A stretch of DNA of 60,644 bases. It comes from Desulfobacteraceae bacterium. GTDB lineage: Bacteria; Desulfobacterota; Desulfobacteria; Desulfobacterales; SURF-7. The stretch covers positions 1 to 60,644 of the forward strand of contig QZKS01000006.1 in NCBI GenBank assembly GCA_003599865.1. Direction: 5' to 3'. Under the pieces are notes generated by a model. The model did not search any database. It worked only from the letters and a program-made list of their open reading frames with translations, and was not told the DNA's origin. The translations under genes were made by a program, and so were the position numbers. This document shows, piece by piece, positions 9,554 to 17,305 of this stretch (position 1 is the first letter of the stretch; every line of letters begins with the position of its first letter).

Positions 9554-9825
9554 GTTGTTCCATCGCTCCTTTTGAGTCCTGATTTGATGATTCGATTCTT
9601 TTTACCGGAAACGAATCCGCATCTGTTTATTTTTGTTTTTTCAGTTGGTTGATGGCATGATTCATCTGTAATTTTTCGTATAGTTGATTACATGCTACGC
9701 ATTTTTATTCTGTTTGATTCCGGCTGTCAAGGGAAAGAAAAGACCTGGTTGCTTCCTTTTAATTTTCCTTTTATTTTATGTTGGAATTGTATTATAGGTC
9801 ATCTTTCACACAGGGGAATCGGATA

Positions 9826-11127
9826 ATGAAAACAATGCAGTCCGGACGGAAACCGGAAAATAGAACAGGATACCGATGGGTGATCTTTGTCGTCCTGTCC
9901 ATGGCTTATCTGTTTGTGTATTTTCACCGGCTGTCCCTGTCAATCGTGGCCGATGACCTGATCGCGGAATTTCAGACATCCGCCGGCGTCATCGGAATGC
10001 TAGGATCGATCTATTTTTATTGTTATGCAGCCATGCAGCTTCCGGCCGGTCTTCTTTCCGATTCCATCGGCCCCCGGAAAACCGTGACGTTTTTCCTGGT
10101 TCTTGCAGCGATCGGAAGTCTCTTGTTCGGCCTGGCGCCGAACATTGAAACCGCCTTTGCCGGACGCGTCCTGGTCGGTTTTGGTGTTTCCATGGTGTTC
10201 ATTCCCACCATGAAGGTGTTGTCCCAGTGGTATCGGAAGGATGAATTCGCCCAGATGGCCGGGATATTCAATGCCGTAGGCGGAGCCGGCGTGATGGCCG
10301 CCACCTGGCTTCTGGCCGTGATGGCGGCCGGTCTGGGATGGCGTCTGTCCTTTGAAATCATTGGTATTGCGACTTTTTTCATCGCGATTCTGTCCTGGCT
10401 GCTGGTACGGGATAAACCGCAGGCTGGCGGACCGGCCGGTTTGGACGCGGCGGGAAACATGCCATCTTCCCGGAAAATTTCACTCCTGGAAGGGGCATGG
10501 CTGGTGATCTCGGAACGGAATTTCCGGCCGCTGGCTGTCTGGTTTTTTTTGGACTGCGGGATTTTTTTCAGTTTCGGAGGTTTATGGAGCGGCCCTTATC
10601 TGATGAACGTGTATGGAATGTCGCGTGCGGAAACCGGGGCAGTGTTGAGCATGATCGCCTGGGGTATGATCATCGGAAGCCCTTTGCTGGGATTTCTCTC
10701 CGACCGGATACTGAAAAGCCGGAAAAAATTGTTCATTATCTGTTCGTCCCTGTTGAGTCTGCTGTTTGCTGTCCTTTGCCTGTCTCCGGATTCTCTGCCC
10801 GGACCCTGCCTTTATGCCATATTCTTCATGTTTTCCGTAACATCTTCCGCTATCGTGGCCATTGGTTTTACGGCAGCCAAGGAGCTGTTTCCGGTTGAAA
10901 TCGCCGGCACATCCGTGGGGACCGTGAATCTGTTCCCGTTTCTGGGCGGTGCGGTTTTCATGCCGCTTTTGGGAAAGGTGCTGGATGCCTATCCCATGCA
11001 ATCCACCGGCGAACATGCTCCGGAAGCCTATTCCGCATTGCTTTTGATCCTGCTGGGTTCCTCCCTTGCGGCGCTTTTTTTCTCATTCTTCATCAAAGAG
11101 ACCTATGGCCATAACCGGCAGGGGTGA
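9826..11127 (+). CDS. Major facilitator superfamily transporter
   Basis: The 433-residue membrane protein has about twelve hydrophobic segments. The family signature between helices 2 and 3 is seen as GLLSDSIGPRKT, and its counterpart in the second half as GFLSDRILKSRKK. A longer in-frame start exists at 9778, but the ATG at 9826 is preceded by AGGGGA at eight bases' distance, so I prefer it. It is followed after 90 bp by a PLP-dependent decarboxylase-like gene in the same direction. The substrate cannot be deduced; an amino acid, amine or carboxylate related to the neighbour's chemistry would be a guess. Confidence 0.88.
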   Translation: MKTMQSGRKPENRTGYRWVIFVVLSMAYLFVYFHRLSLSIVADDLIAEFQTSAGVIGMLGSIYFYCYAAMQLPAGLLSDSIGPRKTVTFFLVLAAIGSLLFGLAPNIETAFAGRVLVGFGVSMVFIPTMKVLSQWYRKDEFAQMAGIFNAVGGAGVMAATWLLAVMAAGLGWRLSFEIIGIATFFIAILSWLLVRDKPQAGGPAGLDAAGNMPSSRKISLLEGAWLVISERNFRPLAVWFFLDCGIFFSFGGLWSGPYLMNVYGMSRAETGAVLSMIAWGMIIGSPLLGFLSDRILKSRKKLFIICSSLLSLLFAVLCLSPDSLPGPCLYAIFFMFSVTSSAIVAIGFTAAKELFPVEIAGTSVGTVNLFPFLGGAVFMPLLGKVLDAYPMQSTGEHAPEAYSALLLILLGSSLAALFFSFFIKETYGHNRQG

Positions 11128-11217
11128 GACCAAGGGTTTGATTTTGTCTTGACACGAATCACGCTTTATGAAACCAGAGAGGAAACACCCCCCCTGAAAT
11201 TATGAAAGGAGATTCCC

Positions 11218-12726
11218 GTGACGACATATACCAAAATCGACAATTGTCTGAGTACCCGTAACGGCCGTCTGTTTATCGAGGAATGCGATACGGTTGAACT
11301 GGTCAGACAGTTCGGCTCCCCTTTGTTTGTGTTTTCCGAAAAGCAGCTCCGGGAAAATGTCAGGAGTTTCCGGGAGGGTTTTTCCGCCTTCTGGCCGGGT
11401 GGAGAGGTGGATGTAATGCCGGCCATCAAGGCCAATTGGATTCTCGCAACCCGAAGGATACTGAGCGAGGAAGGTGCGGGCGCCGACATCTATTCCTATG
11501 GGGAGTTGCACGCCGCCCTTACCGCCGGTGTCAATCCGGAAATCATTTCCGTCAATGGGGGAGGCAAACAGGAGGATTTGATCGAGAAATGCCTGCAGCA
11601 CGATGTCCGGATTACCGTTGAAGATCTGGACGAGCCGGAACTGATCAATCAGGTTGCCGCCCGAATGGGCAAAAAGGCCAAAATCCGTTTCCGGGTAAAA
11701 CCCAACTTTCCCGAGCTTCAGAAACCGACCGATTTTGCACAGGAAAAAGTGTCCATTGATATCGGTATCCAGGTTTACAAATCCGGTATTCCCGCGCAAT
11801 ATCTGCCGGAACTGGGGAAGAAGGTACTGCGGATGCCCAATCTGGAACTGGTCGGCCTGCATTTTCACGGCGGACGGCATGACCCCAGCCTCTGGTACTG
11901 GGAAAATCTCATGAGGGGATATGCGGCACTGATCGCCGAACTGTCACAGGCCTGGAGCGGCTGGCAGCCAAAGGAGATCGACATCGGCGGAGGGTTTGCG
12001 ATTTTTCGTGATCCGCACAACAAGCTCGGACTGCGGCAGGATGTGGTCGAAACCTGGCTGACATGGCCCCTGGTGAAGCTTCTGGGTTTTCTGAAACCGG
12101 AACTGCGCTATAAAATCATGGGCAAGGTTCTGCCCCTGTTTGCCAAAAAACCCAATCAGAAAATGGCCCCCACCATTGCGGAGTACGGCCAGATTGCGGC
12201 TGGAACCCTGCACAGGGAATTGTCCCGGCTGGGTATTCATACAAAAGGCGTGAGACTTCAGATCGAGCCCGGACGCTGCTTGTACGGCAATAGCGGCATC
12301 CATGTAACCCGCGTGAAAAAATTCAAGCAGCAGACCCTTCCCATGCCCTGGAACTGGGTGCTGACCGACACCACCTATTTTTTTCTGGCCGGAGGCATGT
12401 ATGAATACCAGTTCAATCACTTTATTTTTGCCAACCGGACGGATGACCAGCCAAAGCATGTGGCGGACATTGTCGGCCACTCCTGCTACGGGGACCGCAT
12501 TCTTCCCATCGTAAGGGTTCCGGATGTGAAAACCGGCGATCTGATCGCCATGCTGGATATGGGTGCCTATCAGGAGGTTTCAGCCTGCAATTTTAATGCA
12601 CTGCCCAGACCGGCGAGCATTCTGGTGAATGGGAATAAGGCCGAGGTGATTCGACGGGCGGAAACCATCGAGGATGTGTTTCAGCGGGATGTCATTCCGG
12701 AAAGACTGGATCATCAGGGAAGATAA
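11218..12726 (+). CDS. Fold-III PLP-dependent decarboxylase-like protein (Y4yA/LysA-like)
   Basis: The 502-residue protein belongs to the alanine racemase-like (fold type III) PLP enzymes. The PLP lysine is in MPAIKANW, the barrel residues in LHFHGGRHD and IDIGGGF, the phosphate-binding part in IEPGRCLYG, and the second-domain active-site motif in GHSCYGDRI. It resembles the Y4yA subgroup more than true diaminopimelate decarboxylase, because the protein is longer and the CESxD-type motif is replaced by SCYGD. It probably decarboxylates or racemises an amino acid in the cytoplasm; the substrate is unknown. The start is GTG at 11218, preceded by AAAGGAG at six bases' distance. Its end overlaps the convergent GTPase gene by 13 bp. 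Confidence 0.8.
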   Translation: MTTYTKIDNCLSTRNGRLFIEECDTVELVRQFGSPLFVFSEKQLRENVRSFREGFSAFWPGGEVDVMPAIKANWILATRRILSEEGAGADIYSYGELHAALTAGVNPEIISVNGGGKQEDLIEKCLQHDVRITVEDLDEPELINQVAARMGKKAKIRFRVKPNFPELQKPTDFAQEKVSIDIGIQVYKSGIPAQYLPELGKKVLRMPNLELVGLHFHGGRHDPSLWYWENLMRGYAALIAELSQAWSGWQPKEIDIGGGFAIFRDPHNKLGLRQDVVETWLTWPLVKLLGFLKPELRYKIMGKVLPLFAKKPNQKMAPTIAEYGQIAAGTLHRELSRLGIHTKGVRLQIEPGRCLYGNSGIHVTRVKKFKQQTLPMPWNWVLTDTTYFFLAGGMYEYQFNHFIFANRTDDQPKHVADIVGHSCYGDRILPIVRVPDVKTGDLIAMLDMGAYQEVSACNFNALPRPASILVNGNKAEVIRRAETIEDVFQRDVIPERLDHQGR

Positions 12727-14186
12727 TCCTGTCCGGCCATCTCTTTTGCCAGTGCCGATAAAAACGGTCCCGGCGGATCATCCACCCATTGGCCCGGGCG
12801 TATGGCGGACAGTTCGTTGATGGCCTCCCGGATTTCTCTGGTTCCGTGATCCAGGATTGTTTTCACTGCTGCATGGTCGTCCTCTATATCTCGCAATGAA
12901 AATTTGCCCTCTGTTTTCCGGAGATATTGCCGGGCAAGATCGCGGACAGCAGACCAGGTATCCTTCTGGTGCTGATTTTCCAGAAATACCAGATCATCGA
13001 TCTGCTCCAGCTGTTTCCGGTAAAAACGGCCGGCAAAAAGGCGGCTGAATGTGGACAGCCATATAATCTGAAAGAGTACGGCAATACCGCCCCCTATGCC
13101 GAGCAGTATGGAAGGCGTCAGCCATCCCAGCAGGCCGAAGTTCAGGAGGAGAGACATGATCGCCGCCGCTCCTGTCAGACTCGGCAGCAGGCCGATGAAA
13201 AACTGTCTGGTCAGAAACCGGCGGCGCTTCCGCCCGTAACCGATCAGGGCCTGCAGATACAGACTCAGCCGCTCCGAATGGATTTCCACAAATGTCGCAA
13301 GATTATCCAGCCGATGCCGGGGGGCTTCCAGCACGGCCTTTTTCAGGTCCTCCCGCTGGTTTTCCAGGTATCGCAGATAATCCGCTTCCGGTATGTTGTT
13401 CTGCTCCCGGGACCGGGACGCTGCGGATGGGGAGTAGATCAGCCGGATCAGGGGAATGTCTTTCCGTCCGGTGATCTGCGAAAGATTCCAGCACAGGGTG
13501 CCGTACACGCGCACCAGATCCATCAGGGATGAGCATTCATCGATCCGGCTCAGGGCGAACAGCACCCGGTCTTCATAGGTGTGCGCCGGAAGCGTGTCCC
13601 GCAGGCTGATATGGGTTTCCCGGATGGTTCCTGCCTTGTGCGCATCGAAAAGCACAATGATCAGGTCGGCGATCTGGGCAAAGTCGCCGATCACCTGCTG
13701 ATAGTCGTATCCCCGGTCCTTTTCCGCGATGCTGTCCAGCATTCCGGGAGTATCGATGATGGCAAAATTTTCCAGAATCGGGGCGTTGACTTTTTTCAGG
13801 CGGAAATGGGAGGAAAACCGCTGTCCGTGTTTCTTGAAATTCTGAAAGGGATATTCCGGGTCATTGATCAGATAATTGCCGTCCCGTTCCTCGATCACCT
13901 GAATACGGCTGTCTGCGCCATTGCCTGCTCCATGGGTGAGAATGGTAAAGGAGTCATCCGTGGGAGCCTGTCCGGTTGCCTGGATATCGGCCCCCAGGAA
14001 TTCGTTGATCAGGGCTGATTTGCCTGATGAATAATTGCCGATGACCAGCACCAGCGGCCGCCACCGGATATTGGTTTCCAGGGGGACGTCGCTGTAGGCA
14101 CATCGCTTGGAAATGGGGGAAAGATGCTGCTCAACCATGTTCAACAGCTCGAATCGCAGGGCTTTGATAAAATCTTCTCTGTACAT
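12714..14186 (-). CDS. Dynamin-like GTPase with a C-terminal membrane hairpin
   Basis: GTPase motifs are G1 GNYSSGKS, G2 threonine in QAPTDDSFT, G3 DTPG and a G4-like SRID in place of NKxD. After a helical region two adjoining hydrophobic segments occur (starting FFIGLLPSLTG, and LLGIGGGIAVLFQIIWLS), so the protein probably inserts a membrane hairpin, as bacterial dynamin-like proteins do. A role in membrane remodelling or repair is inferred from the family only. The frame extends upstream to a TTG at 14267. I chose the ATG at 14186, which gives MYREDFIKAL and has a short GGA five bases upstream, but this is uncertain. It is convergent with the decarboxylase-like gene. Confidence 0.75.
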   Translation of the reverse strand: MYREDFIKALRFELLNMVEQHLSPISKRCAYSDVPLETNIRWRPLVLVIGNYSSGKSALINEFLGADIQATGQAPTDDSFTILTHGAGNGADSRIQVIEERDGNYLINDPEYPFQNFKKHGQRFSSHFRLKKVNAPILENFAIIDTPGMLDSIAEKDRGYDYQQVIGDFAQIADLIIVLFDAHKAGTIRETHISLRDTLPAHTYEDRVLFALSRIDECSSLMDLVRVYGTLCWNLSQITGRKDIPLIRLIYSPSAASRSREQNNIPEADYLRYLENQREDLKKAVLEAPRHRLDNLATFVEIHSERLSLYLQALIGYGRKRRRFLTRQFFIGLLPSLTGAAAIMSLLLNFGLLGWLTPSILLGIGGGIAVLFQIIWLSTFSRLFAGRFYRKQLEQIDDLVFLENQHQKDTWSAVRDLARQYLRKTEGKFSLRDIEDDHAAVKTILDHGTREIREAINELSAIRPGQWVDDPPGPFLSALAKEMAGQDYLP

Positions 14187-14285
14187 GGCAGTCCAATCTA
14201 AGGTTGTTGTGTTATAAACGGTTAATACATTACCATCATAGTGATGACGAAGAAGATCTTTTATCAACTGGTATCAGAAGATTAT

Positions 14286-14314
14286 AAAATCGTCAATGAA
14301 TTGTAGCGGTTTTA
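14286..14314 (+). repeat. Left copy of a 29-bp direct repeat flanking the hybrid kinase gene
   Basis: This 29-base stretch begins AAAATCGTCAAT and ends GGTTTTA. It recurs at 16404-16432 with 26 of 29 bases identical, in the same orientation. The two copies bracket the histidine kinase gene and nothing else. Between this copy and the start at 14432 lies an AT-rich leader with a possible TTGACG box at 14329-14334. Confidence 0.8.
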
Positions 14315-14431
14315 GAGAGAGGGGGTCGTTGACGTTTTTTTAATGATTGAATAATAACGTATTTTAAAGTACACATTCGGAAATACAATCCGGTGTTTTT
14401 TAATGAGCTTAAATAGGGGATTGCCTTTTCC

Positions 14432-16378
14432 ATGGATGCAGAAAGAAAGAACTCCCAATCCGGTAAGTTCAGCTTTCATGCCAACCAACTCTTTTATTAC
14501 TCCTCAGTGTTGGCAGTCATATGGACTACTATAATTTCCCTTTCTTTGGCATGGAATATTTACCAAATCAAGCAAACATCAAAAATACTGGCGACTGAAG
14601 AAGCTCGTTCCCACTTTAATAAGGATCAGGCATTTCGATTTTGGGCAACAAACCACGGCGGGGTATATGTACCCATAGACAATAGAACGCAGCCCAGCTT
14701 ATACCTGAACAATGTGCCTGAACGAGACATTACGACACCCTCCGGCAAGAAACTAACCCTTATGAATCCGGCGTATATGCTCAGGCAAATGATGGATGAA
14801 TTTAAGGAACTCTATGGTGTTCAAGGTCGCATCACCAGCCTGAAACCGTTCAGACCCCAAAATGCTCCGGATGAATGGGAGAGATCCGCTCTTCTGTCAT
14901 TTGAAAAAGGAATAAAGGAAGTATTTGAATTTGTTGATATCGAGAATGAACCGCACCTGCGTTTGATCCGGCCGATGATGGTTAAAAAAGGTTGCTTAAA
15001 ATGTCATGGATATCAAGGGTATAAGGTTGGTGATGTGCGGGGAGGTGTTGGAATATCCATATCAATGTCACCCTATCTGACGCAAGCGCGTAGTGAAATC
15101 AGAAAGCTGTCGCTGTCACATCTTTTTATATGGTCAATCGGCAGTATCGGCATATATTTTAGTTTTAAAAGATTGAGATATAATCTTGAGGAGCGCCGGC
15201 GGGTTGAAAAGGAACGAAGGACGCTCGAGTCCCAACTCCAGCAAGCACAAAAGCTTGAGGCCATCGGAATCCTGGCCAGCGGAATTGCCCATGATTTTAA
15301 CAATATTCTCTTCCCGTTGATTAGTTATGCAGAGATGATTAAGGAAGACCTTCCAACTGAACATCCATTACAGCAGGATGTGGATTCAATTCTCACTTGT
15401 GCAATAAGGGCAAGGGATCTGGTAAGGCAGATTCTTACCTTCAGCAGGCAAGAAGAATCAGTTCTGGGACCGATCAAACCCCAACCGATCGTTAAGGAAG
15501 CCATAAAGTTGCTTAGATCCGCCATCCCGAAAACGATAGACATTATACAAAATATTGATCCCAATTGTGGATTGATAAATACGGATCCTACCAAATTTTA
15601 TCAAGTCATCATGAATCTGGCCACGAACGCCTACCATGCGATGGAAGAAACCGGGGGAATACTCACCGTCAAGCTGGAACAAACGGACACGAAACAAGGT
15701 CATGCCAAACACGGGGATATGCTTTCCGGTCCGTATGCACACCTGACTGTTTCCGATACCGGTGGCGGTATAGAAGAGGAGATTATAGGAAGGGTATTTG
15801 ACCCCTATTTCACAACCAAAGATAAAAGTAAAGGAACCGGATTGGGATTATCTGTTGTTTACGGCATCGTAAAGGAGTGCAGTGGTGAGATAGATTTACA
15901 TAGCGAACCTGGGAAAGGGACGGATATTCATGTTTATTTTCCGATCATAGAAAGACCGGCTGAAGAAAGACGCAAGGCTCCGGCAATCATTCCTGGCGGC
16001 ACGGAAAGAATATTACTGGTTGATGATGAAGAGGAAATTGCCAACGCACTGCAACGGATGCTCACGCGACTTGGATATCAGGTCACCAGCCGCACTAGGA
16101 GTATTGATGCCCTTGAAACGTTTAAAGCCAACCCCGAAGGGTTTGATCTGATTATCACGGATTTGACCATGGCGGATATGACCGGAACCCAGCTTGCCCG
16201 GATGATTAAAATGATCAGAAGTGATATCCCAATAATCATGACTACCGGATCCGGTGATCCATTATCGGATGAAAGATGGCGTACATCCGGTATTCAAGAC
16301 CTTGTAATGAAACCCTTAATAAAAAAAGAACTTGCTGAAATCATAAGAAAAGTTCTGGATAAATGCAAAGAGGGTTGA
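14432..16378 (+). CDS. Hybrid sensor histidine kinase with periplasmic heme-type (Tll0287-like) sensor and receiver domain
   Basis: The 648-residue protein has a membrane segment at about 21-45, an extracytoplasmic DUF3365/Tll0287-like region at about 50-225, a second membrane segment at about 228-246, a short coiled coil, the HisKA phospho-acceptor H287 in SGIAHDFNN, an ATPase domain (NLATNAYHAMEE, DTGGGI, GTGLGLSVVYGI) and a C-terminal receiver. The receiver begins ILLVDDEEE and has the acceptor Asp577 in ITDLTMADM and Lys in VMKPL. The sensor carries CLKCH (188-192), a c-type heme attachment motif, so sensing of redox state, NO or O2 by covalent heme is likely. No separate DNA-binding regulator lies beside it. 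29-bp direct repeats flank the gene. The next gene is an exported DsrE-like protein, a possible target. Confidence 0.9.
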   Translation: MDAERKNSQSGKFSFHANQLFYYSSVLAVIWTTIISLSLAWNIYQIKQTSKILATEEARSHFNKDQAFRFWATNHGGVYVPIDNRTQPSLYLNNVPERDITTPSGKKLTLMNPAYMLRQMMDEFKELYGVQGRITSLKPFRPQNAPDEWERSALLSFEKGIKEVFEFVDIENEPHLRLIRPMMVKKGCLKCHGYQGYKVGDVRGGVGISISMSPYLTQARSEIRKLSLSHLFIWSIGSIGIYFSFKRLRYNLEERRRVEKERRTLESQLQQAQKLEAIGILASGIAHDFNNILFPLISYAEMIKEDLPTEHPLQQDVDSILTCAIRARDLVRQILTFSRQEESVLGPIKPQPIVKEAIKLLRSAIPKTIDIIQNIDPNCGLINTDPTKFYQVIMNLATNAYHAMEETGGILTVKLEQTDTKQGHAKHGDMLSGPYAHLTVSDTGGGIEEEIIGRVFDPYFTTKDKSKGTGLGLSVVYGIVKECSGEIDLHSEPGKGTDIHVYFPIIERPAEERRKAPAIIPGGTERILLVDDEEEIANALQRMLTRLGYQVTSRTRSIDALETFKANPEGFDLIITDLTMADMTGTQLARMIKMIRSDIPIIMTTGSGDPLSDERWRTSGIQDLVMKPLIKKELAEIIRKVLDKCKEG

Positions 16379-16403
16379 AATTGCATCCAATATGTCGGAT
16401 CAG

Positions 16404-16432
16404 AAAATCGTCAATAAATTGTAACAGTTTTA
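16404..16432 (+). repeat. Right copy of the 29-bp direct repeat
   Basis: It is identical at 26 of 29 positions to 14286-14314, in the same orientation, and lies 25 bases after the kinase stop. The pair could mark an insertion or duplication, or be a pair of binding sites for one regulator. Confidence 0.8.
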
Positions 16433-16548
16433 CATCTGACCATCATTCTCTGCACAGTCTGAGATAAACTTCCGTAGCGCAGCTATATCGCAACAACCTT
16501 TTGTGCGATCGAAAATTTTGGCCATATTTAACTTCAACCTACCATGTC

Positions 16549-16563
16549 TGGCACAATGTTTGA
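16549..16563 (+). promoter_or_regulatory. Candidate sigma-54 (RpoN) promoter of the DsrE-like gene
   Basis: The motif reads TGGCAC, five bases, TTGA, against the consensus TGGCAC-N5-TTGC. It has the -24 GG and correct spacing, but the -12 GC is GA. It lies about 125 bases upstream of the start codon. Similar motifs occur upstream of three genes in the 44-49 kb region. Confidence 0.4.
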
Positions 16564-16688
16564 GAGGTAATTTTAAGAGTAATTATTCATATCTTGCCCA
16601 AGGCAATTACAACTTTCAGGTATCTTGCATTATATTTGGTACCGGCATCATCCACACGGCCGAAAGGTCTAAGAAAAGGAGGTACACT

Positions 16689-17204
16689 ATGAACCGGAAT
16701 ACTATTTCACAAACCCGCCAACTCTTCATTATTATGATCGTTTTACCCATTAGTATGCTGATCGTGGCACCCGCTTTGTCAGGTGAGTACAATGCCTTAA
16801 ATGGAGTGAAAGGGATCAAGGCAGTTTTTGATGTAAGCCTCAGGTCTCCCAAGACGGCCAACATTGTTTTCTGGGCTGTTCAAAACGTTTACACGGATAA
16901 AAGCGTGCACTCGCTCAAAGAACCACCACAAATGGCTGTTGTTTTTCACGGCCCTGCGGTGAAACTAATCTCTACCGATCATAATGGTTTCAATGAATCT
17001 GAAAAGGAAGAGTTGAACAAGTTTGCCGACATGATCCGGCAGATGAAGAAAGACGGTGTGAAGTTGGAAGTCTGTGAATATGCATTAAAAGTTCTGGGCG
17101 TAAATCCTGAAACGATATTACCGGAAGTTGACCGGGTGGGCAACGGTTTCATCTCTGTCGTCGGCTATCAGTCACAAGGATATTCGGTCGTGACCATTCA
17201 ATAA
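16689..17204 (+). CDS. Exported DsrE/DsrF-like protein
   Basis: The start is the ATG at 16689 with an AAAGGAGG directly upstream; the frame runs further up but without a start signal. The 171-residue protein has an N-terminal signal segment (LFIIMIVLPISMLIVAPALS), so it is exported. The mature part has the alpha/beta pattern of the DsrE/YchN family: an AVFDVSLRSPKTANIVFWAV strand-helix, MAVVFHGPAVKLI, then a helix and EVCEYALKVLGV with one cysteine at the place of the family's sulfur-carrying cysteine. Family members carry sulfane sulfur or are structural relatives with unknown roles. Periplasmic versions are common in sulfur-metabolising bacteria. A strong hairpin follows the stop. Confidence 0.75.
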   Translation: MNRNTISQTRQLFIIMIVLPISMLIVAPALSGEYNALNGVKGIKAVFDVSLRSPKTANIVFWAVQNVYTDKSVHSLKEPPQMAVVFHGPAVKLISTDHNGFNESEKEELNKFADMIRQMKKDGVKLEVCEYALKVLGVNPETILPEVDRVGNGFISVVGYQSQGYSVVTIQ

Positions 17205-17206
17205 AA

Positions 17207-17245
17207 GCAGAAAAGGGCGGCATCCCGGATACCGCTCTTTTCTGC
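17207..17245 (+). terminator. Hairpin after the DsrE-like gene
   Basis: Arms of 14 bases (17207-17220 and 17232-17245) pair with one mismatch around an 11-base loop; the T-rich run is inside the stem on either strand. It lies three bases after the stop of the DsrE-like gene, 60 bases from the end of the convergent dehydratase gene, and could serve both. Confidence 0.55.
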
Positions 17246-17305
17246 ATCTCACAGGTGAACAATCGCGCTCCCTTCTGCTTCCACGGCAAGACCTTTGCAG
17301 TACCG

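Larger units (their letters stand above)
16379..16688 (+). other. Gap before the DsrE-like gene, with a direct repeat and a promoter motif
   Basis: The 310 bases contain the right copy of the 29-bp direct repeat (16404-16432) and a sigma-54-like motif (16549-16563). An open frame extends upstream of the DsrE-like ATG through this gap but has no start with a ribosome binding site, so I see no further gene. Confidence 0.6.

Noticed and set aside
16503-16688. A longer DsrE-like protein starting at 16503
   Set aside because: The upstream part lacks a ribosome binding site, overlaps a promoter-like motif and would destroy the signal peptide that starts properly at 16689.
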